Source: B1 sp034439755 (lineage in GTDB: Bacteria; Bacteroidota; Bacteroidia; UKL13-3). From it: a stretch of 64,000 bases of DNA. Position numbers and translations under genes: made by a program. Shown in pieces: positions 1-8,700 of this stretch (the first letter of the stretch is position 1; the number at the start of each line of letters is the position of its first letter). The stretch lies in NCBI GenBank assembly GCA_034439755.1, contig JAWXAZ010000031.1, forward strand, positions 1 to 64,000, given 5' to 3'. A model generated the notes under the pieces. The model did no database searches and was not told the DNA's origin. It saw only the letters and a program-made list of their open reading frames with translations.

Positions 1-1
1 G

Positions 2-112
2 CAAAAGTCCCAGCTTATGATACCTACAGACAACTTTGCGCCTGGCATTTATTTTTATGTATTACGCAGCCAAAGCGGAGATACCTTGCAGGGGAGGTTT
101 GTTAAGTATTAA
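2..112 (+). CDS. C-terminal end of a T9SS-secreted protein (partial)
   Basis: The window opens inside a plus-strand gene. The last 36 codons read as the end of a type A T9SS sorting domain: a proline-glycine-isoleucine-tyrosine core (APGIYFYV), a short polar turn, then GRFVKY before the stop. Such tails direct periplasmic proteins through the type IX system for release or surface attachment. Nothing can be said of the mature domain, which lies upstream of the window. The stop overlaps the stop of the convergent AarF-like gene by four bases, so there is no room for a terminator between them. Confidence 0.7.
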   Translation, partial: QKSQLMIPTDNFAPGIYFYVLRSQSGDTLQGRFVKY

Positions 113-1464
113 TTGCCCTTTTTTACGGTTGCCAAATGGTTTTGGTGGTATTGAATTAAGTTGGTTTTCCAATCTCTAATGCCTGTATTTACTTGGGCTT
201 GGAGCACATTTAAAATGCTATACAAACCAAAATAAGTTCTATTAATATATAGGGCATGTTGCGAACCTCTTCCTACTTTGGATTGCTTTAACTCTTCCAT
301 TTTACTCACTTCTTCGCCCAATGCGTAAATTTTATCGATGTATTCGTTGTTGCCAAAATCAAAACTGCTTTCCATAAATGGGGTGGCCAACAAGCGGGTA
401 ATTTTCATAAATGCTTCGGTAATTTTATCCTGAACCAATTGGGTATCGTTGGCATTAATGATCTCTTGTTGTTTCATTATCTTGGAAATAATGCCGGGCT
501 CATTCAGTAATTCTGGAATTAACAAGGCAAAATAATTATAATAAAAATCTTCGGGAATAACTTTTACACATCCAAAATCTATGACCCCTAACACGCCATT
601 TTCTTTTAAAATAAAATTACCTGGATGTGGGTCGGCATGAACCGATTTTAACTCGTGTACCTGAATATCATAAAAATCCCACATGGCCTGACCAATAGAA
701 TTTCTAATCTCCTGAGATGGATTTGTTTTTAAGAAATCGTCTAAATGCAAGCCTTCCATCCAATCCATGGTTAAAACGCGCTTTGAAGAGTATTCTTTAT
801 AATATTTGGTAAAAGCAATGTTTGGAATTTGCGCACATTGAGAAGAAATTTCTTCCGATCGTTTAAATTCTAACTCATAATCGGTTTCTTCAATTAATTT
901 AGCCTCAACCTCTTTAATGTATTTATCCAATTCCTTTTCATTCATATTTAATAACCTAAAGGCAATTGGCTTTACAATTTTTAAGTCGCTCTGTATGGAT
1001 TCTGCTACCCCTGGATATTGAATTTTGATGGCTAACTTTTGCCCATTTAAGCTGGCTTCGTGCACCTGACCAATACTTGCGGCATTGCTCGCCTTCATAT
1101 TAAAACTTTCGAAAATTTCTTGTGGTGCTTTGCCAAAACTTTTAATGAAAGTTTGCACTATCAAAGGACCAGAAAGTGGTGGAGCATTGTATTGTGCCAT
1201 TTGAAATTTATTGGTGTACTGCCTTGGCAAAATGTTTTTTTCCATGCTCAACATTTGTGCAACTTTTAAGGCAGAACCTTTTAATTCGCTGAGGGCATTA
1301 TACACATCGGTAGCATTATCTTCGTGCAATTCTTCCTTAGTGCGCGAAGGATCTAAGGCTTTTTTAGAATAATGTTTAATATAATTGCCACCTATTTGAG
1401 CGCCTGTTTTTACAAAGCGCATCGCTCTTTCTACCTTGGTAGTAGGAATGCTATTTTGTTCCAT
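109..1464 (-). CDS. AarF/ABC1/UbiB-family atypical protein kinase
   Basis: A 451-residue ABC1/ADCK-type kinase-like protein. Visible family features are the KxGQ-like segment KVAQ (67-70), the Ala-rich loop with AASIGQVH (128-135), the ATP-binding lysine in AIKIQ (about 147), the catalytic HADPHPGNF (276-284) and the metal-binding DFGC (296-299). Members support quinone or isoprenoid lipid metabolism as ATPases rather than classical protein kinases; the substrate here is unknown. It starts two bases after the TetR-family gene, so the two are almost certainly translated from one mRNA and the regulator may control this gene. It is the last gene of the folK-led minus-strand operon. Confidence 0.88.
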   Translation of the reverse strand: MEQNSIPTTKVERAMRFVKTGAQIGGNYIKHYSKKALDPSRTKEELHEDNATDVYNALSELKGSALKVAQMLSMEKNILPRQYTNKFQMAQYNAPPLSGPLIVQTFIKSFGKAPQEIFESFNMKASNAASIGQVHEASLNGQKLAIKIQYPGVAESIQSDLKIVKPIAFRLLNMNEKELDKYIKEVEAKLIEETDYELEFKRSEEISSQCAQIPNIAFTKYYKEYSSKRVLTMDWMEGLHLDDFLKTNPSQEIRNSIGQAMWDFYDIQVHELKSVHADPHPGNFILKENGVLGVIDFGCVKVIPEDFYYNYFALLIPELLNEPGIISKIMKQQEIINANDTQLVQDKITEAFMKITRLLATPFMESSFDFGNNEYIDKIYALGEEVSKMEELKQSKVGRGSQHALYINRTYFGLYSILNVLQAQVNTGIRDWKTNLIQYHQNHLATVKKGN

Positions 1465-1466
1465 TT

Positions 1467-2099
1467 TTATTTGTTCTGAAATACAAATTTGCCAAAGTCA
1501 AACATAGAATCGAGTGGCGATTTACCCATTAAATCAAAAGCCAGATTAACCGATTTCTCAATGGCAGCATCTGTTTTTTCAAAGGCCTTACTATGGTCGT
1601 TGAGCCAAAAATTTACCACAAATAATAGGTTCAGCCACAAACCATTTTTGTATTTATCGCTTAAAAATTTGCGGTCTACGAGTTCGTTATTTTGAATTCC
1701 TTCATTAATAATGCTATCGGCAAAAGCTTCAAACGATTCCTTTAAAGGCTTTAGAAAGCTAGGCATTTTAGGCAGAGAAAGCATGTCTTTTTTATACTTC
1801 CATACCTCTTTCACAAAACTTCTATTGGCTTGTAAGGCTTCTATCCAAGCAAAATTTAAGGCCAAAATTTTCTCTCGGGTGCTGTATCCATCATATAATT
1901 CCGACTTCTCTAGGTTTTGTTTTACCCCAATAAACCACTGATTAAAAATATCGGCTTCTAGTGCTTCCAAAGACGAATAATGTTCGTAAAATTCCTTTTC
2001 GGCTATCTCTAATTCTTTGGCAAACAGGTAAACATTTTTTAATGCCGCACTGTCGCTTAATTTTAATTGGATGTATTGCTCAATTATTCGATCTTTCAT
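1467..2099 (-). CDS. TetR/AcrR-family transcriptional regulator
   Basis: A 210-residue protein. Its first 50 residues fit a TetR-type helix-turn-helix (an AKELEIAEKEFYEHYSSLEAL stretch, with the FYxHYxS pattern usual in the recognition helix and a following hydrophobic helix). The rest is an all-helical ligand or dimerisation domain. The N terminus is slightly short for the family, but the ATG at 2099 is the only good start. It is immediately followed by the AarF-like kinase gene. A pairing of a TetR regulator with an ABC1 kinase suggests local control, which is inference. The ligand is unknown. Confidence 0.7.
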   Translation of the reverse strand: MKDRIIEQYIQLKLSDSAALKNVYLFAKELEIAEKEFYEHYSSLEALEADIFNQWFIGVKQNLEKSELYDGYSTREKILALNFAWIEALQANRSFVKEVWKYKKDMLSLPKMPSFLKPLKESFEAFADSIINEGIQNNELVDRKFLSDKYKNGLWLNLLFVVNFWLNDHSKAFEKTDAAIEKSVNLAFDLMGKSPLDSMFDFGKFVFQNK

Positions 2100-2151
2100 G
2101 GTGTTTAATTTTATTCATATTTAAACGTAAAGAAAGGGCAATTGTTTTAAC

Positions 2152-2778
2152 TTACAACTTTACCAAGAAATCTTTGCTCAATGGCCCAACATTAAATAGC
2201 AAATCTAGGATGGATAGGTTTGGAACAAACTCGAATTTCTCTGCAAAGACCTGAAAGTATTTTTTCTCAAATAGCAATTCATCTGCGTTTGGCCCTCCTT
2301 TGGCATGAAACGCAGTTCTTAAATCCAATTTTTCTCCTGTTTGCTTCTCATAATTTTGGGTAAAAATAGGAGATAGGTTTAGCTTAAGAAACTTAGCAAT
2401 TAACTTGATAAACGCCAGGTTAAAGTCAAATAAATGGGTTTGGTTCGAACCAAAATAGAGTTGCTCAATGGGGTCGCGATAATATAAAAAGAAGGCAGAT
2501 TTTCCATAAGCAGAGCAGATAGCTTGCCAATGTTGTTTGCGCCAATGCGCTGTGTCTTGAATGGCAATTTGTGTGATAAGCTGTTTTTTATCTGCATGCA
2601 CAACGGGCACAATCAAATCCAATACCCCATTGGCCGTTAGTATTTTACAGCGGTTGCGGTAACTTTGTTTTAGGTAGTTTTCTTGTGTTTCCAAGTACAT
2701 TGGTTCGGCCAAAACGGCTTGTTGAAACCAAGCAATGCTAGGCAAATATGCCGTAGTTAAGAGAATAGCTTGCTCCAT
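2152..2778 (-). CDS. WbqC family protein
   Basis: A 208-residue protein of the WbqC-like family. It opens with the typical stretch LTTAYLPSIAWF and keeps the family's NRCKI and HWRKQHWQAI segments. WbqC-like proteins are often found near polysaccharide or glycan genes, but their chemistry is not settled; some are proposed to act in sugar amine modification. No signal peptide is seen, so it should be cytoplasmic. Its start codon shares one base with the stop of the upstream deoxynucleoside kinase, showing translational coupling. The coding strand contains a perfect 16 bp palindrome (2439-2454). Confidence 0.8.
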   Translation of the reverse strand: MEQAILLTTAYLPSIAWFQQAVLAEPMYLETQENYLKQSYRNRCKILTANGVLDLIVPVVHADKKQLITQIAIQDTAHWRKQHWQAICSAYGKSAFFLYYRDPIEQLYFGSNQTHLFDFNLAFIKLIAKFLKLNLSPIFTQNYEKQTGEKLDLRTAFHAKGGPNADELLFEKKYFQVFAEKFEFVPNLSILDLLFNVGPLSKDFLVKL

Positions 2779-3443
2779 TAACCTTCGCTTAAAAAGTGAT
2801 AATGGTTAATGCCAGGTGCATGTTCTTTGTTGAGCAATTGTTTTATCTGCGCGTAATGCTTTGTGTTATTTACAAAATCTATGTTAGCGCAATCTATCAT
2901 TAAAACCCTTTGCTCTGGATTGGCATGCAAAAAATCGAAATAAGTTTGTTGCAAATTTTCTAGGTATTCTGCCTCAATTTGCATCTCGTAACTGCGCCCT
3001 CTATTGGTAATATTCCATTGCAATTTTTCTATGGGGCAATGCAAATAAATGAGCAAATCTGGTTTGGGCAATTGTTGGTTAATAATGCTAAATAATTTGT
3101 AATACAACTCATACTCATCGTGGTCTAAATTTACCTTAGAAAACAGCAAGCATTTGGCAAAAATATAATCACTTATAATGAGTTCACTAAACAAATCTTG
3201 CTCGGGCAATTGTCTTTTTAACTGGTTGAACCGAGCCGCCAAAAAGCTCATTTCTAACGGAAAAGCATACCTTCTGCCGTCTTTATAAAATTTTGGCAGA
3301 AACGAATTGTCCTCAAATTCTTCTAATAACAATCGCGCTTCCAAATCTTTAGCAAGCATCTTTGCGAGGCTAGATTTGCCTGCGCCAATATTGCCTTCTA
3401 TGGCTATAAAACGGTATGGAATGGTATTGCTCAAAGTGCTCAA
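2778..3443 (-). CDS. deoxynucleoside kinase
   Basis: A 221-residue nucleoside-salvage kinase that phosphorylates deoxynucleosides with ATP. The P-loop GNIGAGKSS lies at residues 17-25, followed by an LLEEFEDNSFLPKFY segment typical of the dNK/dGK-dAK fold. The RGRSYE stretch near residue 150 matches the LID-region arginines. It sits between folK and the WbqC gene in one minus-strand operon. In Bacteroidota, folK followed by this kinase is a common pair. Which base it prefers cannot be read from the sequence. Confidence 0.85.
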   Translation of the reverse strand: MSTLSNTIPYRFIAIEGNIGAGKSSLAKMLAKDLEARLLLEEFEDNSFLPKFYKDGRRYAFPLEMSFLAARFNQLKRQLPEQDLFSELIISDYIFAKCLLFSKVNLDHDEYELYYKLFSIINQQLPKPDLLIYLHCPIEKLQWNITNRGRSYEMQIEAEYLENLQQTYFDFLHANPEQRVLMIDCANIDFVNNTKHYAQIKQLLNKEHAPGINHYHFLSEG

Positions 3444-3461
3444 ATTTCTGTAATTGAAACT

Positions 3462-3953
3462 TTATTTTGTGCTTATTTTTTCCACGGAAAGCTGGTCGGG
3501 ACAAATTTGCAACAATTGTGAAATGCTTTTAAGCAGCTTAGGATGTAAAAAATTTGGGGCCATTTCTGCCATTGGAATTAAGGTAAACCTTCTTTGGTGT
3601 AAATAGGGGTGAGGTATTGTTAATTCTGGTTCTTCCAAGATTAATTCATCGTAAAATAAGATGTCTAAATCGATGGTTCTTGGCGCCCATTTTAAGGTGC
3701 GAATGCGTTCCATTTTATCTTCAATTGTCAATAATATTCTTAATACTTGGCTGGCAGTTTTTTCGGTTCTAACCAAAATAATTTGGTTAGAAAAGGCATC
3801 TTGTTGGGTATTTCCCCAAGCGGCAGTTCGATAAATGGAAGAACTTTGCACCACATTGCCCACCCATTCTGCAATAGATTGGGTGGCAATTTCTAGTTGT
3901 TTAATAGAATTGCCCTGGTTAGAACCTAATAAAATATACACACTTGAAGCCAT
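3462..3953 (-). CDS. folK: 2-amino-4-hydroxy-6-hydroxymethyldihydropteridine diphosphokinase
   Basis: A 163-residue HPPK enzyme, which transfers pyrophosphate from ATP to 6-hydroxymethyl-dihydropterin in folate synthesis. It begins with YILLGSNQGN, the family's N-terminal signature. It contains the catalytic segment WAPRTIDLDILFYD with the magnesium-binding DxD, and the substrate loop IPHPYLHQRRFTLIPMAE. Length is normal for a single-domain HPPK. It is the first gene of the minus-strand operon running to the AarF-like kinase; a promoter should lie in 3954-4031, facing away from the lipoprotein gene. Confidence 0.93.
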   Translation of the reverse strand: MASSVYILLGSNQGNSIKQLEIATQSIAEWVGNVVQSSSIYRTAAWGNTQQDAFSNQIILVRTEKTASQVLRILLTIEDKMERIRTLKWAPRTIDLDILFYDELILEEPELTIPHPYLHQRRFTLIPMAEMAPNFLHPKLLKSISQLLQICPDQLSVEKISTK

Positions 3954-4031
3954 TAGGCAATAATAGTTGAAAATGATTTTACCTCATCGCTTTCTTTTTA
4001 CTGCGAAGTACTTATTTTTACAAAAATTAGT

Positions 4032-4472
4032 ATGCACATGAAACAACTTAAATTTTTAGCTTTTGTTTTTGTACTGGCTCTTGCTGCTTGTCAGCCAGAT
4101 GCCACCGACGAGCCCACGCCAGACCAAACTGAGGCCATTGATTTTGTTGGCACATGGAACCGCGACAGTGTTTTGCTTAACGATGTGTATCCAAGTAAAT
4201 TGAAGGTAAGAGTTGAAACTGAAGCTAATTTTGGCGTCTATATTTTGAATGCCGATTTGCAAACAGGTATCATGAATTTATCTGGTTCAGACTTTGCCAT
4301 TACTTGGAAATATACAAGTAGCACTAAGTCCATCCTGATTTCTGAATTAGATTGGATGGGGCAAACGTATTTGGTTCAAACCGTAAGTAAAAATAAGCTC
4401 ATTTTAACTGGCTACAAAGACACGGGCGACGGCAACCAAGTGGAGCGAATTTTATATTTAACTAGAAAATAA
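4032..4472 (+). CDS. lipocalin-like lipoprotein
   Basis: A 146-residue protein with a lipoprotein signal peptide: lysine, a hydrophobic run, then a lipobox ending in Cys20 (LALAAC) followed by an acidic and proline-rich linker. The mature part opens with FVGTWNRDSV, the pattern of Bacteroidota lipocalin-like domains in which a GTW motif starts the barrel. It then alternates short beta strands to an LYLTRK end. It is probably anchored in the outer membrane with a ligand-binding role of unknown specificity. Starts at 4032 and 4038 are both possible. It is a single gene between two minus-strand units. Confidence 0.65.
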   Translation: MHMKQLKFLAFVFVLALAACQPDATDEPTPDQTEAIDFVGTWNRDSVLLNDVYPSKLKVRVETEANFGVYILNADLQTGIMNLSGSDFAITWKYTSSTKSILISELDWMGQTYLVQTVSKNKLILTGYKDTGDGNQVERILYLTRK

Positions 4473-4511
4473 GTCCTGATAAAAAGTGCTTAGCTTGCAA
4501 TATGAGTGGGA

Positions 4512-5279
4512 TTAGTTTTTGGGTGGTGAATGTGCTTCACGCATCATTGATTCTGCCAATTCTTTACCCAGGTAGCTATCAATAATGGCATGAATTCCGT
4601 ATAAAAGTGGGGTTAATAGCAATGCCACACTTAGCTTATAAATATAGTTAACGATGCTAATGCCTAGCACCAATTTTAAGTCCCAACCTGCACCAATATA
4701 AAAGGCAATAAATAGCACCACAAAACTATCTATTAGCTGCGATACCACTGTAGAACCTGTAGATCTGAGCCAAAGTTTTTTATCGCCAGTTTTGCGCTTT
4801 AAATAATGAAATACGGTTACATCAACCAGCTGTCCTACCAGAAAGGCAACCAGCGAGCCAACGATAATCCATAAGCCCTGACCAAAAATTTGGGCATAGG
4901 CATTTTGCATGTTTAAGGGGCCGTTGACCGTTTCTTTGTTGATCCAAAAATTTGCTGGTGTAAGCTGAATGCCCATGTAAATGGCAAGAAATGCGTAAGA
5001 TACTAAAATGGCGGCTATATAAGAAAACAGCTTTACCCCGCCTGTTCCAAAATATTCGTTTATTATATCTGTCATGATAAAAACAATGGGCCATAAAATA
5101 ACGCCCACGGTCATGTTAAAAGAAAGGGAATTGCCAAAGATGGACCAGTTTACTTCTCTTAACCCAAGGCTAGCCTCCAAGGAGAATATTTTTACGCCAA
5201 TAAATTCGGCAATAATAGCATTGGCAATAAAAAAACTTCCTAATACAAGGAGGAGAATGGTTCTTTTGTTTTCTTTCAT
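4512..5279 (-). CDS. queuosine precursor transporter (YhhQ/VUT family)
   Basis: A 255-residue integral membrane protein with about six or seven hydrophobic helices. It matches the YhhQ family: FIMTDIINEYFG and QLIDSFVVLF are characteristic, with the acidic residues inside the membrane. Family members import preQ0/preQ1 for queuosine tRNA modification. The gene stands alone and is divergent from the copper ATPase gene. I looked upstream (5280-5388) for a preQ1 riboswitch and saw no convincing aptamer. A PTPS/QueD-like gene is also in this window, though far away. Confidence 0.85.
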   Translation of the reverse strand: MKENKRTILLLVLGSFFIANAIIAEFIGVKIFSLEASLGLREVNWSIFGNSLSFNMTVGVILWPIVFIMTDIINEYFGTGGVKLFSYIAAILVSYAFLAIYMGIQLTPANFWINKETVNGPLNMQNAYAQIFGQGLWIIVGSLVAFLVGQLVDVTVFHYLKRKTGDKKLWLRSTGSTVVSQLIDSFVVLFIAFYIGAGWDLKLVLGISIVNYIYKLSVALLLTPLLYGIHAIIDSYLGKELAESMMREAHSPPKN

Positions 5280-5376
5280 ATATAGGTTAACAGCTTTGAT
5301 GCAAGGTAGTTTTTTTGAAAAGATAGCCTATATAAAATTTTGTTGAAAATTAGTGATTGCGCTTGACAAAAGTATT

Positions 5377-5384
5377 TATCTTTG
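5377..5384 (+). promoter_or_regulatory. -7 promoter element of the copA-like gene (leaderless)
   Basis: TATCTTTG matches the Bacteroidota -7 consensus TAnnTTTG. An ATTG at 5356-5359, 17 bases upstream, could serve as the -33 element. The box ends four bases before the ATG at 5389. Transcription would therefore start at or next to the start codon and give a leaderless mRNA. It also argues against the upstream in-frame GTG-type start. Confidence 0.55.
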
Positions 5385-5388
5385 TGCT

Positions 5389-5640
5389 ATGAATCAAAAT
5401 GAAGTGCAGCTTTCGGAGCTTACTGTTGAAGGTATGACATGCAGTAATTGTGCCATGGGCGTGCGCAAGCGTTTAGAAAAGCAAGGCATGGAGCAAGTAG
5501 ATGTAAACTTTGCCACAGGTGAGGTTCGCTTTCAAAATGTTTTGGGTAAGCCTGCCGAAGAAATAAAAGATAGCATTGAGGAGTTGGGTTATGTGGTGTT
5601 AAATGCAGCCAACGAAGCGGGTAAAAAAAAAAACTGCTAG
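5389..5640 (+). CDS. HMA-domain copper chaperone-like protein (zero-frame product of copA)
   Basis: Read without frameshift, the gene gives an 83-residue protein consisting only of a heavy-metal-associated domain. The Cu(I)-binding motif GMTCSNC is at residues 15-21, and the ferredoxin-like beta-alpha-beta pattern ends in ELGYVV. It then enters an A11 run, adds KKKNC and stops at TAG (5638-5640). Size and architecture are those of free CopZ/Atx1-type chaperones. I start it at ATG 5389 because the promoter -7 box sits directly upstream. It may be a real product that delivers copper to the pump, or only the 5' part of copA if the A-run is a sequence error. Confidence 0.7.
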   Translation: MNQNEVQLSELTVEGMTCSNCAMGVRKRLEKQGMEQVDVNFATGEVRFQNVLGKPAEEIKDSIEELGYVVLNAANEAGKKKNC

Positions 5641-7535
5641 CCTCACTCGAATCTAAGCTCATTTTTTGCCTTATTTTTACTGTTCCTTTAGTGTTACACA
5701 TGCTCATTTCTTGGGCACCTTTGCATAACCCTTTGGTTCAATTGTTTTTATCCTTACCTGTTTATGTTCTGGGATTATGGTTTTTTGGCAGATCTGCCTA
5801 CCATAGCCTAAAATCTGGCATACCCAATATGGATGTGCTTATTTTTATTGGTGCCTTCTCTGCCTTTTTTTACAGTGTTTTTGGCACCTATTATTTTTGG
5901 AACACGCACGAGATTCATGAATACTTGTTTTTTGAAACTGGCGCCACCATTATTACCTTGGTTTTATTTGGGAATGTATTGGAGAAAAGAGCTATTAAAA
6001 AAACAACCAACGCCATTCAAAGCCTTACTTCTTTGCAAGTAAAAATGGCCCGATTAATTACAAAACAAAATGGCCAAAGTTTGTTGCATGAGGTGGAGGT
6101 TATTTCTTTGAAACAAGGCGATTTACTTCAGATAAATAATGGTGATGTAATTCCTATAGATGCTTTAATAGTGGGGGGTGATGGCCACTGCGACGAGAGT
6201 TTAATGAGTGGTGAAAGCCTACCGGTTCACAAGAAATTGGGTGATAAAATTGTGGGGGGAACCATTTTAATAAATGGCAATATGCAGGCCATGGTTACTA
6301 CTCATTTAAAAGGTTCTATACTGTCTCAAATTATTGAAATGGTTAAAAAGGCACAGTCGAGCAAACCCAATATTCAGAAATTGGGCGACCAAGTGAGTGC
6401 CATTTTTGTGCCCGTGGTGGTGGCAATTGCGCTCGTCACTTTCTTGGTTTCTTTTTTTATATTAGGTATTGGTTCAGCCAGAAGCATGATGCGCGCAGTG
6501 GCTGTATTGGTTATTTCTTGTCCGTGTGCCATGGGTTTGGCCACGCCTACTGCCATTATGGTGGGCATTGGAAAGGCGGCTAAAAGAGGCATACTTATTA
6601 AAGGTGGCGATGTGCTCGAAAATTTTGCCCGCAGCACCAAGATAATTTTTGACAAGACTGGTACCTTAACTAGCGGACAATTTGTGTTTGGCGATTTTGA
6701 TTTTATACCCAGCGAGGCGGCGGCGCATAAAAATATAATTTTTGCCTTAGAAAAACATTCTTCTCACCCAATTGCTAAGGCTTTGCTTGTTCAGCATCCA
6801 GATTGGTTTACAGGAAGCATTAAATTTTCTGCCATCAAAGAAGAGAAAGGTTTGGGCATTATGGCAACAGATCAAGATGGCATTGAATGGATGTTGGGTT
6901 CTGGAAAATATATTGGTTCAGCCCAAAATGATAAGGATCTTTACTTGAGCAAAAATAAGGAAATTGTTTCCAGTTTTAATTTGAAAGACGATTTAAAAGA
7001 AGGCGCACTCAACCTTATTAAATACTTGCAATCTGTAAATATTGAAACCATTTTATTGAGTGGCGACAAGGAATCAAAGGTGAAAAATGTTGCTAATTTG
7101 TTGGGTGTTCACACCTATTATGCCGAGCAATTGCCTGCACAAAAGTTAAGGTATATTGAGACTTTGGTTAATCAAAAAGAGCCTGTGGTAATGGTGGGAG
7201 ATGGGGTAAATGATGCGCCAGCCTTGAGCAAAGTTTCTGTGGGCATATCCTTTGTAAAAGCCAGTGATATTGCTATTCAATCGGCCAATTTGGTGCTTAT
7301 GAATGGCAATTTAAACACCTTAAATGAGGCCCACCAAATTAGTATCCAGACTTATAAAACCATAAAGCAGAACTTGTTTTGGGCCTTCTTTTATAACATC
7401 ATTTGCATTCCTTTGGCGGCCGCTGGTTTTATGCATCCCATGCTGGGCGCGCTGTCTATGGCTTTTAGCGATGTAATTGTGATTGGCAATTCGCTTTGGC
7501 TTGGTGTTAAAAAAATAAACACGAATCATTCCTAA
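5389..7535 (+). CDS. copA: Cu(I)-translocating P1B-type ATPase, joined by -1 frameshift
   Basis: After a -1 shift at the A-run the frame continues as KLLASLESK and then LIFCLIFTVPLVL, the first membrane helix. It runs to 7535 as a P1B ATPase with the CPC metal-transport motif (6520-6528), the phosphorylated DKTGT (6651-6665), the SSHPIAKAL nucleotide-domain motif and GDGVNDAP (from 7198). The total is about 714 residues, normal for CopA with one HMA domain. Starting the second frame at its own GTG or ATG (5691 or 5703) would delete most of helix 1, so the two frames belong together. The pump exports copper from the cytoplasm. A bidirectional hairpin overlaps the stop codon. No copper regulator is adjacent. 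Confidence 0.85.
5623..5640 (+). promoter_or_regulatory. candidate -1 frameshift site (A11 run with slippery heptamer and stop)
   Basis: Eleven adenines (5623-5633) are read in the zero frame as AAA AAA AAA AAC TGC TAG. Bases 5628-5634 form A AAA AAC, a canonical X XXY YYZ slippery heptamer in exactly the right phase. Slipping back one base gives CTG CTA GCC and the ATPase frame. The zero-frame stop follows after one codon. I see no strong downstream pseudoknot. Polymerase slippage on the A-run is an alternative mechanism. Confidence 0.65.
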
Positions 7536-7550
7536 GAATAATTCGTGTTT
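7517..7550. terminator. bidirectional terminator between copA and a T9SS gene
   Basis: A 10 bp stem (AAACACGAAT pairing with ATTCGTGTTT) around a short loop overlaps the copA stop codon. T-rich stretches flank it on both sides: TATAATTTTTTT downstream for the plus strand and TTATTTTTTTT for the minus strand. It can end both convergent transcripts. Confidence 0.75.
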
Positions 7551-7581
7551 ATCGTATAATTTTTTTCGGTCTGAACCGAAC

Positions 7582-8310
7582 CTATTCTTTTACAAATTTT
7601 GATTGGTAGATATAACCATTGACTTCTCTTTTTACAACATAAACGCCAGGTTTAAGATTGCTTACATCAAATTTAACTTCGCCGGTCTGCGACGAATAAC
7701 TTGGTGCTAAATTGAATCTTTGTCCAAGCAAATCGAAAATTTCATAGCTTCCTTCAGAAGTGTATTGGTTGATAGAAACATTTAACACATTGCTAACTGG
7801 ATTAGGAAAAATTTTAATTCCAGCATATTGAAATTGTTCTTGAATGGCATTTGGCAATACAATATTTATGTCTATGGTACTAGAATCTAATTGGTCAAAT
7901 TGAGTTGGCGATCCAGTAATTTTTAAGAAGGTTCTTACTTTAACCACTACTTCATACTTACCAACATGAACTGCCAATGGATTGCCATACAACCTTGCAC
8001 AACCTTTAGAACCGCCATTCCAAGTGCGACTAACCTTATCGCACTCATAAGCAAATCCTGCGGGTAAATCGCTGATTGAAACCACGGTTGCCGAATCAAT
8101 TACGGCATTGTATGTATTGCCCAGATATACAAAAACGGTATCTTTTGGAACCATTAAAGTGGCCACTTCAGAATAGGGTGTGCCGGCTATGGCATCTGCT
8201 AATTTTGCAGGGGAAATGCCTGGTTTGTTTACGCTTGGGTCTGGTGTACATTGGGCAAAACCAGCAAATGTAATGGCCGATAACGCTAAAATAAGGTATA
8301 TTTTCTTCAT
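7582..8310 (-). CDS. secreted protein with T9SS type A sorting domain
   Basis: A 242-residue protein. A Sec signal peptide (MKKIYLILALSAITFAGFAQ) is followed by about 150 residues of beta-rich sequence of unknown function with a few cysteines (CDKVSRTWNGGSKGCARL). A classical T9SS type A tail follows from about residue 165: IKIFPNPVSN, LNVSIN, YEIFDLLGQ, and LKPGVYVVK near the end. The PNP and GVY motifs define the tail. It should cross the inner membrane by Sec and be exported or surface-anchored by T9SS. It stands alone and converges on copA. Confidence 0.8.
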   Translation of the reverse strand: MKKIYLILALSAITFAGFAQCTPDPSVNKPGISPAKLADAIAGTPYSEVATLMVPKDTVFVYLGNTYNAVIDSATVVSISDLPAGFAYECDKVSRTWNGGSKGCARLYGNPLAVHVGKYEVVVKVRTFLKITGSPTQFDQLDSSTIDINIVLPNAIQEQFQYAGIKIFPNPVSNVLNVSINQYTSEGSYEIFDLLGQRFNLAPSYSSQTGEVKFDVSNLKPGVYVVKREVNGYIYQSKFVKE

Positions 8311-8346
8311 GTTTTTCTGTTTATTTATATCAAATATAGGGATTAT

Positions 8347-8700
8347 TTAATTAGTAGTTTCTTCTTCTTGGTTTTTGACGAAAAAATTAAATAAATAGAT
8401 GGATATGAAACCCAAGCCCGCGATAAAAAAAGCAAGGGCAAAAGGTTTTAAAAACGGAAAATAGAACTCATAAAACATCCAACAGGAGTTTGCACTGATC
8501 CAACAAAAAACAGAAATGTTGATGAGCAATGCGAGCTTGCTGTTCCATGTTTTAAAGCAAATATATCCTGCTAGAAAGATGGTTGGAAAAAAGATAAGGG
8601 TTGCCATTAATTTATATTCTTGCATCCAACACATGTCTTTCCATAACCACAAAAATATATGCAGATTTTCTATGTGACGTACATTTTTTAGTGTTTTCAT
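8347..8700 (-). CDS. small integral membrane protein of unknown function
   Basis: A 117-residue protein. The N-terminal segment is rich in Trp and His (HIENLHIFLWLWKDMCW) and is followed by three hydrophobic helices with the pattern FCWISANSCWMFYEF between the second and third. I recall similar small uncharacterised Bacteroidota membrane proteins but cannot name a function. No catalytic motif is visible. Its start codon lies at the very edge of dispersed repeat copy A, so its present promoter and leader are made of repeat sequence. Confidence 0.6.
   Translation of the reverse strand: MKTLKNVRHIENLHIFLWLWKDMCWMQEYKLMATLIFFPTIFLAGYICFKTWNSKLALLINISVFCWISANSCWMFYEFYFPFLKPFALAFFIAGLGFISIYLFNFFVKNQEEETTN

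Noticed and set aside
5280..5388. Possible preQ1 riboswitch in front of the YhhQ gene
   Set aside because: No preQ1-I style CTA/ACA core or A-rich tail could be placed on the minus strand; the region looks like two divergent promoters only.
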